A stretch of 64,000 nt of DNA from Meiothermus luteus (GTDB taxonomy: Bacteria; Deinococcota; Deinococci; Deinococcales; Thermaceae). The notes under the pieces are model-generated. The model was not told the DNA's origin. It saw only the letters and a list, made by a program, of their open reading frames with translations, and ran no database searches. Below, piece by piece: positions 8,109 through 15,978 of the stretch (position 1 is the first letter of the stretch; each line of letters starts with the position of its first letter). The position numbers and the translations under genes are program-made. Location of the stretch: positions 1 to 64,000 of the forward strand of contig NZ_QWKZ01000001.1 in NCBI RefSeq assembly GCF_003574085.1, given 5' to 3'.

Positions 8109-8936
8109 ATGCACGCACGGGACAAACCTCTCCCGATCCTCCGAGCAACTACCCGCCGGGAACGCCTCGAGAGGGCCCGGCACATCGCAGATTGGATCCT
8201 GGGCCATTACTCGGACGCGGTTGTGGCCATCGGAATCTATGGGTCCACCGCACGGGGCTCCGACGAGCCCTACTCCGACCTGGAGATGTCGGTCCTCATG
8301 CGAAGCTCACCCACCCCCGGCAGGGACGAGCGCTACGTGCAAGGGCTCAAAATCAGCGTCGAATTCCACACCGTGGGGTCGGTCTACCGGCGCCTGCAGC
8401 GGGTAGACCTGACCTGGCCCTTGTGCGTAGACCAGTTTGTCTCGGTCTTATCCCTGTACGACCCGGAGGGGCACTGGCCCAAGCTAAAGCTGCTCGTTGA
8501 TCAGCTGCCGTCCGGATCGTTCGTGCAAGCCATTCGCGAGGGGATCGTGGGGGAATTGTTGGAGAACTTCGCCAAGCTGGAGAATGCCCGAAAACGCGAC
8601 GACGCCCCTGCAATGCGATGGATCGCCTGGAACCTCGCGTGGGATGTGGCCATGATCTCCGCCCTCATGAACCGGGCATACTTCACCTCTTGGTCGCGCA
8701 CACCCGACGAGATCCTCCGACTGCCGTCGCTGCTGCCCGCGGTTAAGAGCCTCGTGGAGAAGTTCCGCAACGGCGATCTGCGCAGCGCCAAGGGGCTCCA
8801 TCGTTGTTGCGAAGCCGCAGTGAGGGGGGTTGTGCAACATGTGGCAACCCTTGGCGTCCACGTCCAAGTCGAACCGTCCCTGGCAGGACCTCCCCGGGAG
8901 CAGATCGGGGGAGGTGGGCCCGGATCGAAACGATAA
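8109..8936 (+). CDS. Kanamycin-nucleotidyltransferase-like enzyme
   Basis: A 275-residue protein with the nucleotidyltransferase core 'GIYGSTARGSDEPYSDLEMSVLM' (GS...D.E; residues about 42-60), followed by the helical C-terminal domain of the ANT(4')/KNTase family. Known relatives adenylylate aminoglycoside hydroxyls. In a P450/exporter cluster it may be a tailoring enzyme or a self-protection enzyme rather than clinical-type resistance. The C-terminal tail is Gly-rich. Confidence 0.78.
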   Translation: MHARDKPLPILRATTRRERLERARHIADWILGHYSDAVVAIGIYGSTARGSDEPYSDLEMSVLMRSSPTPGRDERYVQGLKISVEFHTVGSVYRRLQRVDLTWPLCVDQFVSVLSLYDPEGHWPKLKLLVDQLPSGSFVQAIREGIVGELLENFAKLENARKRDDAPAMRWIAWNLAWDVAMISALMNRAYFTSWSRTPDEILRLPSLLPAVKSLVEKFRNGDLRSAKGLHRCCEAAVRGVVQHVATLGVHVQVEPSLAGPPREQIGGGGPGSKR

Positions 8937-8954
8937 GCGTTGTGGAGGAGGAGG

Positions 8955-9449
8955 ATGGCTAATAAGGACACCCGAACACTCGAGGAAAGGATAGAGGAAC
9001 TACAGGCGGTGGTGACGAAGCTCTTCGTCCAAATGGATGCCCAGCGTATTGGAGGTCCGGGGAATGCCGGTGCTGCTGATGGCGGCGAGTTGCCGGACTT
9101 TGGCCCTTGGATGGACACGACATGTTGCTACGCCAGGGTCATCGCCCTTCGGACCGACCTCCAGGGTCGCTTCCAGTTTGCCACACTTAAACTGCTGCAC
9201 GACTGCTCTGATGAGCGCCGACCTGCCTGGAGAGAGGGCGCCATCTTCGACCTGCGCAACCCGGCCTGGGAGGCTGAACTGAAGCGAGCCCAGAACTATG
9301 ACCTGCTGGTTGGTGTAAGGGTTCTTCCGGACGGACGAGTCGTCGGGATCGAACTGGCACGCCCTAACAAGAAACCCCGGGCCTCGACGCCCGGCGTTTC
9401 CCAGTTGCGAGCGGAAAGGGCACCAAAAGTGGACAAGGAGGCTCCGTAA
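8955..9449 (+). CDS. Hypothetical protein with N-terminal coiled coil (164 aa)
   Basis: Not recognised. Start chosen at ATG 8955 after an excellent GGAGGAGGAGG leader. Residues 6-30 form a short coiled coil (heptad Leu/Val), followed by a globular region with a Cys pair 'TTCCYARV' and a basic tail. It lies between the nucleotidyltransferase and the P450 with short gaps, so it is probably co-transcribed. Confidence 0.6.
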   Translation: MANKDTRTLEERIEELQAVVTKLFVQMDAQRIGGPGNAGAADGGELPDFGPWMDTTCCYARVIALRTDLQGRFQFATLKLLHDCSDERRPAWREGAIFDLRNPAWEAELKRAQNYDLLVGVRVLPDGRVVGIELARPNKKPRASTPGVSQLRAERAPKVDKEAP

Positions 9450-9458
9450 CTTTAGAAG

Positions 9459-10700
9459 GTGGTGAAGTCCAGAGCTATGCCCCCAACGGCCCCAGTCCCA
9501 CCCTTTGACCCCCTGTCGCCGGAGGTCCTTGCCGACCCCTATCCAGCGTACGCGCGCCTGCGTATGTCGGACCCTGTGCACTGGGGGATTCCCCACACGC
9601 GCGCCGGAGCGTGGTATGTATTCCGCCACGCCGACATCGCGAGCCTCCTCAGGGATCCGCGGTTGTCGCGACGACGACCGGCTACTGGGAGGGGAGTCCC
9701 CTCTGGAAGACCCATTTCCGAGCCATACCGTGGCTTTTTGCGGATGATGGCTCAACAGGTGGGATTTCAGAATACTGTTGGTCACGCTCGTCTGCGGGCG
9801 GTGATGGGGCCGCTTTTGTCTCCGCGTGCAGTCGCTGGTGTAGTCCCGCGAGTCGAGTGGGTCGCCCGCAAGCTGCTACAGGACATCGAGGACCAGCATT
9901 CCATGGATGTACTCAACGAGTATGCTCTTCCGCTGGTACTCAGGGTGTTGGCGGAATTGCAGGGCGTTCCGGAGAGTTCGTTCGAGGAGTTGCGCGCCTG
10001 GATCGGGGTGATCTCCAGTGTGAGCTCTTCCTCTCCCAAGGAAGAGCTTCTAAGAGCCAACCGGGCGGTGGCCGAGTATGGCCAGCTGGTAGAAGGACTC
10101 GCGGGGGAGGCTGGGGGGAGCCCCCAGGGAACCGTGCTGGCTGGCATGTTAGCTGCGCGGGAATTAGGACAGGTCAGCCAAACAGAATTCGTCGCGAACC
10201 TGCTGGCCTTGCTCGACGCTGGTACCCAGACCACCGCTGACTTCATTACGAACAGCGTGTTGGTACTCTTGAGCCACCAGGACCAGCTCAAGCTTCTCAG
10301 GGAGGACCCGCAGTTGCTGGGCTACGCAGTCCAGGAACTCTTGCGCTTCGAAAGCCCAGTGCAGATCGTTGGCCGCTGGGCAACTGAGAGCTTCGTTTTT
10401 CAGGGTAAAGGGATCGAGCGGGGCCAAGTCGTGTACCTAGTCCTGGGCTCGGCTAACCGTGATCCCAGCTGGGTGAGCGATCCGGACCGGCTTGACTTAA
10501 AAAGGAAGCTGGACCGTACAGCAGCCTTTGGCGGAGGAACCCACTATTGCCTAGGTGCCCCGCTAGCCCGCCTGATAGGGGGAAAAGCTCTAGAGATTCT
10601 TCTACAGTGGAAAGGCAGCTTGTCTTTGCAGACCAGCAGGCTTATATGGCGGCCCGCGTTCGGGTTTCGTGGGCTTACTGAGCTGAGGGTATCATGGTAA
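9459..10700 (+). CDS. Cytochrome P450
   Basis: A 413-residue bacterial class I P450. The heme ligand loop 'FGGGTHYCLGAPLA' (Cys near 360), the K-helix ExxR 'ELLR', and the I-helix 'LDAGTQTTAD' are present. The usual acidic residue before the catalytic Thr is Gln here. No ferredoxin or reductase gene is adjacent, so electrons must come from elsewhere. Starts GTG 9459/9462 or ATG 9477 are possible. It ends the cargo cluster, 70 bases before a transposon end. Confidence 0.9.
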   Translation: MVKSRAMPPTAPVPPFDPLSPEVLADPYPAYARLRMSDPVHWGIPHTRAGAWYVFRHADIASLLRDPRLSRRRPATGRGVPSGRPISEPYRGFLRMMAQQVGFQNTVGHARLRAVMGPLLSPRAVAGVVPRVEWVARKLLQDIEDQHSMDVLNEYALPLVLRVLAELQGVPESSFEELRAWIGVISSVSSSSPKEELLRANRAVAEYGQLVEGLAGEAGGSPQGTVLAGMLAARELGQVSQTEFVANLLALLDAGTQTTADFITNSVLVLLSHQDQLKLLREDPQLLGYAVQELLRFESPVQIVGRWATESFVFQGKGIERGQVVYLVLGSANRDPSWVSDPDRLDLKRKLDRTAAFGGGTHYCLGAPLARLIGGKALEILLQWKGSLSLQTSRLIWRPAFGFRGLTELRVSW

Positions 10701-10825
10701 TGGCAGCATGCGTATTTCAGAAGATTCGAGCCACACTTTTCGTCGGAAGCCGAGCCGGTGATTCAGTAACTCACCTTACGCGGCAAAGCTGAGAGACTGT
10801 CGTAAAAGTCCGCTATACTTGAAGG

Positions 10826-11879
10826 GTGGCTTCTACACGGAGATCTTACCCCAGCGACCTGTCGGACGCGGAGTGGGCCATCCTGGAGCCGTTGATCCCC
10901 GCCCCCAAGCCCGGTGGCCGACCCGCAAAGGTGCCGAGGAGGGAGATCGTCAGCGCCATACTTTACGTCCTGGAAAACGGCATCAAGTGGCGGGCCATGC
11001 CCCATGACTTACCCCACTGGTCTACGGTCTACCACTACTTCCGCAAGTGGCAGAAGGAGGGGGTCTGGGAGCGGGTGGCCCAGGCCCTGGTCCGGTGGGA
11101 TCGGGAGCGAGAAGGAAGGCAGGCTTGCCCCAGCGCTCTTGTCATGGATAGTCAGTCCGTCAAGACCACGGAAAAAGGGGGCCCCGGGGACACGACGGGG
11201 CGAAGAAGGTCAAAGGGAGAAAGCGGCAGAACACGGGGGGCCGTCTCTTGAACGGAAGGGGTGTGGGGCGGCAGTCCCCGACCAGACCGCAGTTCGGTTG
11301 GTCGGGGAAGGATAGCCCCGCCAGGACAAAGTCCTGTATACTGTTTTTGTAGGTCGTCCCCGGAACGGGGATGCGCGTAAAGGGAGCCGCAGGCGAGTGT
11401 CCTACACACGTTTGAGCCTGTGAGGATGGTCGCGCGAAACTCCAACCAAAGTTGGTTGCGAGTAGTTCATGGCCTTTGTCCACCCGGCCAATGAGCACGA
11501 CAAGTGGGGTGGGCAGGCGTTGCTTTTGGGGATGGACCTCTCCTTGTGGCCCCGGGTGCGCAAGCTCTTTGTGGACTGGGGCTACCGGGGTTTGCGGGAG
11601 GTGGCTAGGGGGCTGGGACTGGAGCTGGAGGTGGTGGCCCGTCCTTACGCGGGGGTGCGGGGGGTCTGGGTGCGGGAGGGGGAGGAGGTGCCGGAGATCC
11701 CGCGGGAGGGTGGGTTCAAGCCCCTGCCCAAGCGGTGGGTGGTGGAGCGGACCTTTGCCTGGATGGGGCGAAACCGACGGCTGGGGAAAGATTACGAGTA
11801 CCCCCCTGAGGTAACGGAAGCCTGGATGTATTTAGGCATGATACGCTTGCTGGTGAAGCGGCTGGCCAGGGCCGCTTAA
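10826..11879 (+). pseudogene. IS5-family transposase OrfA/OrfB, interrupted
   Basis: OrfA (10826-11251) has the N-terminal 'LSDAEWAILEPLIP' domain and first Asp 'VMDSQSVKT'. At the slippery run GAAAAAGGGGGCC (about 11170-11182) a -1 shift gives the expected 'GHDGAKKVKGRKR' and continues to 'TGGRLL', where the 218-bp insertion begins. OrfB resumes at 11469 with 'MAFVHPANEHDKWG' and runs to 11879 with 'RWVVERTFAWMGRNRRLGKDYE'. Removing the insert restores a continuous OrfB. As it stands the transposase is inactive. Confidence 0.85.
11252..11469 (+). mobile_element. 218-bp palindrome-rich element, probably IS200/IS605-derived
   Basis: The insert sits between TTGA and TGGCC of the IS5 transposase gene, with no target duplication; excision rejoins 'RLL' to 'MAFVHP'. 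It contains a 9-bp stem TCCCCGACC/GGTCGGGGA, CAGGACAAAGTCCTG followed by TATACTGTTTTT, CCCCGGAACGGGG, and a right-end hairpin CAACCAAAGTTGGTTG. No ORF. Insertion next to TTGA and subterminal hairpins fit a non-autonomous IS605-type element; its TnpA is not in the window. Confidence 0.6.
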
Positions 11880-11931
11880 GCTGGAGGAGGGGACTTTTAC
11901 AACAGTTTCTGAAATGGCATAGATTGAAAAG

Positions 11932-13033
11932 GTGAATCCCCAGCCCCTGGATTTGTACACCGATTACTTGTTGAGCAGCTTTGGAGCGGCGACGGCCACA
12001 GGATTGTCGCGGATGGTGGATGGAGCCATAAGCCACGACCAGATCACCCGCATGCTGGGGGGAGATTGACAAGGCTCGGTGCAGTTGTGGCGCAAGGTCA
12101 AAGCCACGGTGCGAAAGATACAGCGTGAGGAAGGGGTGCTGATTCTGGATGATAGCATTTTGGAGAAACCCTACACGGACGAGAACGATATAGTGGCCTG
12201 GCAATAGCAAAGAGCGGATGGTCAAGGGGATCAACTTTGTGAGCCTGTTGTATCACAGCCAGGGGCTGACCTTGCCGGTAGGCTACGTGCTGGTGGAGAA
12301 GACGGAAGTCTATGTAGATCAGAAAAGTGGCCAGCGCAAACGCCGCAGCCAGGTGAGCAAGAATGAACACGCCCGCTACCTGCTGCAAACCGCAGTGCAT
12401 AACCAGATTCCCTTCCAGCACGTGCTCAACGACGTCTGGCTTGCCTCGGCGGCGAACATGCGATTTATCGTGCTGGACATGAAGAAGCACTTTGTGATGC
12501 CGCTCAAAAGCAATCGCAAGGTAGCGCCAGGTTATCGGCACCGCCGGTATGCGCTGTGCGCACCCCCTATGAGCCAAGAACAACAGCAAAGGGGTCAATG
12601 GACAGGAGTGGAGGGTCTGGACTACCAAGACCCCACCCCCCGGCAGGTATATCTGGAAGGGGTTCCCTTCCCCCTGCTGCGGGTTCGGCAAGTCTTCACC
12701 CACGAAGATGGGAGCCAGGGGGTGTTGTATTTGTGTAGCAGCGATACCACCCTGGACTTTGAACGGATGATCGAGCTCTATCAAAAACGATGGGAGATCG
12801 AGCGCTTTCATCAATCCATCCGACAAAACGCTGCCCTGGCCAAGTCGCCTACCAAGACCCTGACCACCCAGGCCAACCATTTCTTTGCGGCTATGTGGGC
12901 CTTTGTCAAGCTGGAACTCCTCTCCCACCAGACCCAAATCAACTACTTCGCCCTCAAGGCCAAGCTCTATCTGGTTGCCAGTCGGGCTGCTTTTCAGGAA
13001 CTACAGCAGATCAAAGCTCAACTGACCGCGTAA
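11932..13033 (+). pseudogene. DDE transposase, IS701/IS4-like, decayed
   Basis: The reconstructed protein begins at GTG 11932 ('VNPQPLDLYTDYLLSSFGAA'), reaches an in-frame TGA at 12067, continues through 'VLILDDSILEKPYTDEND', reaches a second stop near 12205, then shifts frame. The long C-terminal part (from 12218) is intact and holds 'MVKGINFVSLLYHSQG', the second Asp region and 'YQKRWEIERFHQSIRQN' with the catalytic Glu. Two stops plus a frameshift make it non-functional. Confidence 0.8.
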
Positions 13034-13044
13034 GGTATACCTTC

Positions 13045-13350
13045 GTTTGCTACCGCATAGCCCCACCCCAGCCATTCTGAGGAGGACATGACTGCGAACC
13101 AGATTGTGGGCTAGGATGAGGAGGTTTATCCGGGCTACGAGGCCCCCGAAGCTCTTGCTCTCTACTTGGCGAAGCCGGAAAGACCTGACCAGGACGCCAA
13201 AGCGCACCTCTATCCAGTTTCTCCCCATCCACTCCCTCCACCTAGCGGAACCCCCGGTCCCCCAGGACCGGGCCCAAGCCCGAATCTTCCACCCGGCCCC
13301 GGGCCCAGATCTCCCCGGTGTTGCCCGGCAGGACGCCCCAGCGCACGGGG
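13045..13350 (-). pseudogene. Transposase C-terminal relic (IS982/IS5-like)
   Basis: On the minus strand, 'VLPGNTGEIWARGRVEDSGLGPVLGDRGF' is followed, after a stop and a frame change, by 'FGVLVRSFRLRQVESKSFGGLVARINLLILAHNL', resembling the last third of IS982-type transposases. Only the C-terminus remains. The relic ends at the right end of the IS701-like element. Confidence 0.5.
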
Positions 13351-13351
13351 T

Positions 13352-13879
13352 ATGAAAACCTATGCTGGGGTAGGAAGCAGGCGTGCGCCCGAGGATGTGC
13401 TAAAGCTGATGGGGAAGATTGCCCGGCGGCTGGCGGAGCGGGGCTGGGCGCTGCGAACGGGTGGGGCAGAAGGGGCTGACCGGGCGTTTGAGCGGGGGGC
13501 CCGTGCGGGCGGTGGAGCAGTTGAGGTGTTTCTGCCGTGGCCGGGATACAACGGCTACCGGGAAGGGGCGCTGAAAGCCCCGAGCCCGGAGGCGGTGCGG
13601 CTGGCGGCAGCATTGCATCCGGCCTGGGGGCGTCTGTCACCGGCGGTACAGCGGTTGATGGCCCGGAACTCCCACCAGATCTTGGGGCTCGACCTGAACG
13701 ACCCGGTGGCCTTCGTCCTCTGCTGGACACCGGACGGGGCCGAGTCGGAGCAAGAATGCGGGCCGGAAACTGGTGGCACGGGGCAGGCGATCCGGCTGGC
13801 CTCGAGGTGGGGCGTGCCCGTGGTCAACCTCAAAAGAGAGGACGCGTTGGAGAAGATAGCTCGGCTGGTCAAGGGTTGA
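13352..13879 (+). CDS. SLOG-fold (DprA/LOG-like) protein
   Basis: A 175-residue Rossmann-like SLOG protein. The 'YAGVGSRRAPEDVL' start, 'RTGGAEGADRAFERGA' loop and 'GTGQAIRLASRWGVPVVNL' end are the nucleotide-binding features. Phage and plasmid members are annotated as DprA-like or YspA-type; they bind a nucleotide ligand of unknown identity. Start ATG 13352 is where family similarity begins. First gene of the hairpin-punctuated series, with copy 1 right after its stop. Confidence 0.72.
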   Translation: MKTYAGVGSRRAPEDVLKLMGKIARRLAERGWALRTGGAEGADRAFERGARAGGGAVEVFLPWPGYNGYREGALKAPSPEAVRLAAALHPAWGRLSPAVQRLMARNSHQILGLDLNDPVAFVLCWTPDGAESEQECGPETGGTGQAIRLASRWGVPVVNLKREDALEKIARLVKG

Positions 13880-13906
13880 ACCAGGGGGCGGCAGGAGCCG
13901 CCCCCC
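13879..13906 (+). repeat. Intercistronic hairpin, copy 1 of 12
   Basis: AACCA followed by a perfect 9-bp stem GGGGGCGGC/GCCGCCCCC with loop AGGA, directly overlapping the stop of the SLOG gene and leading into the next small gene. Confidence 0.85.
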
Positions 13907-13916
13907 TCCGGTGGGC

Positions 13917-14132
13917 ATGAAAACGCTAGCGATCACCATCGGGGTCTTCAGGAATCAGGTCTATGCCTACCGGCTGCGCCAGGCCGAGGAGCGGGTGCGC
14001 CTCGAGCTCGGTCTCAAGGGGAGTGGGGGGTGGGACTGGCGGCCCTGGAAGGAAGGGGCGCTGGAAGAGATGCGGATGCTCTACCAGACGCTTCAAAGCT
14101 ACGACCGGGGGCGGTGGCTGAAGACGGAGTAG
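13917..14132 (+). CDS. Small hypothetical protein (71 aa)
   Basis: Not recognised. A basic, mostly helical 71-residue protein beginning 10 bases after hairpin copy 1; there is no clear Shine-Dalgarno, so expression may depend on coupling to the upstream gene. It is followed by the 13-bp inverted repeat at 14133-14183. Confidence 0.5.
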   Translation: MKTLAITIGVFRNQVYAYRLRQAEERVRLELGLKGSGGWDWRPWKEGALEEMRMLYQTLQSYDRGRWLKTE

Positions 14133-14183
14133 GGTTCTTGCCCCCCTTGTTGCTTTTGAGTGGGTAGCGAGGGGGCAAGAACC
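14133..14183. repeat. Inverted repeat GGTTCTTGCCCCC-N25-GGGGGCAAGAACC
   Basis: 13-bp perfect arms with a 25-base loop, no trailing T-run. The same CTTGCCCC/GGGGCAAG design, also with a 25-base loop, recurs at 18680-18726, and in weaker form inside the repeats at 45483 and 52753. A protein-binding or recombination site is as likely as a terminator. Confidence 0.65.
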
Positions 14184-14228
14184 ACACTGTATTGCTCTGC
14201 CGTGGTATCCTGTTACCAGGAGGTAACT

Positions 14229-15401
14229 ATGATCAGCACGGCAGTTTGGGCAAACCGTATACAGGCAGCTCTGGGGCGTGAGCCTCGGAGCGTTCAGGAG
14301 GCCCTCGAGGGTTTGAGGGTGGTTCTCAAGGAGGACGGGGTGAAGCGGGAGTTCTACCAGGCTGCGCGGGAAAATCAGCGCTTCGAGCGTTTCTCCCGTG
14401 ACGACAGGGTTGCCCTCATTGTCTGGGCAGCCTTGAAGGAGGCTTTGGAGAAGACCCGACGCCTCGGCCAGAAGACCCCCTCCACGCTGGTCGTTCGTAA
14501 GGACGACTCGGTAAAGGAGGAGGTCAAAGGGGTCGTCAAGGCCATCGGCACCTGGAAAGGCCCGGACAAGGTGTACGAGGTGTTCCCGTGGGACACTAAA
14601 GTAACCTTGCGGAAGGGGGCGGAGATCAACCACCCCCAGTACGGTAAGGGCTATGTCCAGGAGGTGAGCGACCGCCACGCCCTGGTGCGCTTCAAAGCGG
14701 GCCCCAAGAAGCTCGCGTTGAAGGCCGCCAAAGGGATGCTGGTGGACAGGTACGCCCAGGCCCCCGACCGCCGGGTAGCCGACGCGAAGGGCTGGCTCGA
14801 GCGGTTCCTCTCTTCCGGGGAGGAGATTCGCAGCTTGAGCCGCCTGGAGCGGGAGGAGGAACTCGGGGGAAACCCCCACTTCTCCGAAGGCCTCATCTCG
14901 CAAGAGGTGGTGGAGCGGCTGGAACGCGCAGGCTACCGCATAGACCCCTACAGCCTTGAGGGAGTAGATTCCCTGGTGGACTCCCTCCCCGCCAGGGAAG
15001 AGAAGTTCAAGGAGGGTGTCCTGGGGATCACTATCCTCAGAACCCGTGACGGCAAGGCTATCGGCTTCCGCAAGCCCGGCTTGTGGGAGACGAAAGTCGC
15101 TCCTGACGCAGGGCAGGAGAGCTTTGCAGCGCTCGTCGAAGCGCAGATGGCCTACACGGCTCTGACGGAGATGCTCCAGGGAGAAGAGGGCTGGTCGGTG
15201 AGCGAGGTGCGTCCGCACCTGAGCAAGCTGGCTAAAGCCCTTCAAAAGGCAGATGCCCGGCGGCTCTTTGATCTCTTGCAAGAGGTCGCCGCCCTCCGCT
15301 TGCTCAAGGCGGAACTGCATCGCGCCGGATTTGCCCCCGTTAGAGCCGTCGCTTACCGCGACTCGAGCGGGGAAGTTGTGTACACCGCTCCGGTGTACTA
15401 A
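14229..15401 (+). CDS. Hypothetical protein (390 aa)
   Basis: Not recognised. Start set by AGGAGG 5 bases before ATG 14229. The N-terminal ~90 residues are helical; residues about 125-180 resemble a small beta-barrel ('GAEINHPQYGKGYVQEVSDRHALVRF', KOW/SH3-like); the rest is helical with many Glu/Arg. No membrane segment or catalytic motif. It is the largest unknown in the small-gene series and has its own promoter-proximal inverted repeat. Confidence 0.65.
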   Translation: MISTAVWANRIQAALGREPRSVQEALEGLRVVLKEDGVKREFYQAARENQRFERFSRDDRVALIVWAALKEALEKTRRLGQKTPSTLVVRKDDSVKEEVKGVVKAIGTWKGPDKVYEVFPWDTKVTLRKGAEINHPQYGKGYVQEVSDRHALVRFKAGPKKLALKAAKGMLVDRYAQAPDRRVADAKGWLERFLSSGEEIRSLSRLEREEELGGNPHFSEGLISQEVVERLERAGYRIDPYSLEGVDSLVDSLPAREEKFKEGVLGITILRTRDGKAIGFRKPGLWETKVAPDAGQESFAALVEAQMAYTALTEMLQGEEGWSVSEVRPHLSKLAKALQKADARRLFDLLQEVAALRLLKAELHRAGFAPVRAVAYRDSSGEVVYTAPVY

Positions 15402-15418
15402 GGTAAGCGTCCTTTTTG

Positions 15419-15458
15419 CCTCTCAGGGAAAGTCCTTTTCTCTGAGGGGTTCCTTTTT
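15419..15458 (+). terminator. Terminator with conserved TCCTTTT loop
   Basis: 10-bp stem (15419-15428 with 15440-15449), loop AAAGTCCTTTT, then TTCCTTTTT. Relative to 264-304, stem pairs 5 and 8 change C-G to T-A and A-T to G-C, which conserves pairing. It also directly precedes the ribosome-binding site of the next gene. Confidence 0.7.
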
Positions 15459-15467
15459 GGAGGGAAT

Positions 15468-15902
15468 ATGAAGGTAGTCTGGCGTCGCAGGTTTCCCTGG
15501 CACGAGCAGGCCTGGTGTGATGTGGATGTGTACCGGCTGGGGTTGCACGTCCTGGTGGTTCTGCGGGATCAGAACGATCACGAGGGTACCAGCGTGACCA
15601 ACGCCCTCGAGATCGTGGCCCGGCGGGTGCGCGAGCAGATACTGGCCCCCGAGGGGCTGGAGGGCCTCGAGGTGCACTGGGTGGAGTGGAGCCGCACCGA
15701 CGGGGTAGCCAGCGTAGTCTCGTTCGCGGATGAGGAGTGCTTCGAGGGCCCCCAGTGGCAGTACCTCCACCCGGCAGAGTTCCAGAAGATCCTGGCCGCC
15801 TTCGAGGCCCCGGACCAGCTCGAGGCGTGGATCCGGGAGGGGGCGCTTGACCTGAAAGGGTGGGAGGAGTCCAGAGGAGAGCCCCGCAGCCGGGGCAACT
15901 GA
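15468..15902 (+). CDS. Hypothetical protein (144 aa)
   Basis: Not recognised. An acidic alpha/beta protein with a GGAGG leader 7 bases upstream. It contains many Trp and Glu residues and no Cys cluster beyond two isolated Cys. It lies between the conserved-loop terminator and hairpin copy 2. Confidence 0.6.
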   Translation: MKVVWRRRFPWHEQAWCDVDVYRLGLHVLVVLRDQNDHEGTSVTNALEIVARRVREQILAPEGLEGLEVHWVEWSRTDGVASVVSFADEECFEGPQWQYLHPAEFQKILAAFEAPDQLEAWIREGALDLKGWEESRGEPRSRGN

Positions 15903-15929
15903 GGCGTTTGTTCCGCTGTGAAGGGGCGA

Positions 15930-15960
15930 ACCAGGGGGCGGCCAAAGCCGCCCCTTTTCT
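15930..15960 (+). repeat. Intercistronic hairpin, copy 2 of 12
   Basis: ACCAG, 8-bp stem GGGGCGGC/GCCGCCCC, loop CAAA, then TTTTCT; 15 bases later comes the leader GAGGAGG of the ArdC-like gene. Confidence 0.88.
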
Positions 15961-15978
15961 TTGAGCGAGGAGGTAGCT

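Larger units (their letters stand above)
10793..11909 (+). mobile_element. IS5-family (IS427-like) element
   Basis: Terminal inverted repeats match well: GAGACTGTCGTAAAAGTCC at 10793-10811 and, on the other strand, GAAACTGTTGTAAAAGTCC at 11909-11891. A possible 3-bp TGA duplication flanks it. It carries a two-frame transposase gene and is itself interrupted by the 218-bp element at 11252-11469. Confidence 0.82.
10771..13040 (+). mobile_element. IS701/IS4-like element, interrupted by an IS5-family element
   Basis: Inverted ends CACCTTACGCGG near 10773 and CCGCGTAAGG near 13028 bracket a decayed DDE transposase gene. The left 22 bases (10771-10792) are separated from the rest (from 11910) by the IS5 insertion. 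Family placement is by the 'ILDDSILEKPYTDEND' DDE region; the exact outer boundary is approximate. Confidence 0.6.

Noticed and set aside
8109-8936. Confirmed aminoglycoside-resistance gene
   Set aside because: Only family similarity is visible; cluster context makes a biosynthetic or self-protection role as likely, so no resistance phenotype is claimed.
13926-15320. 464-residue open frame on the minus strand
   Set aside because: Complete overlap with the rightward 390-aa gene, which has a strong RBS; composition is typical of antisense of GC-rich coding DNA.
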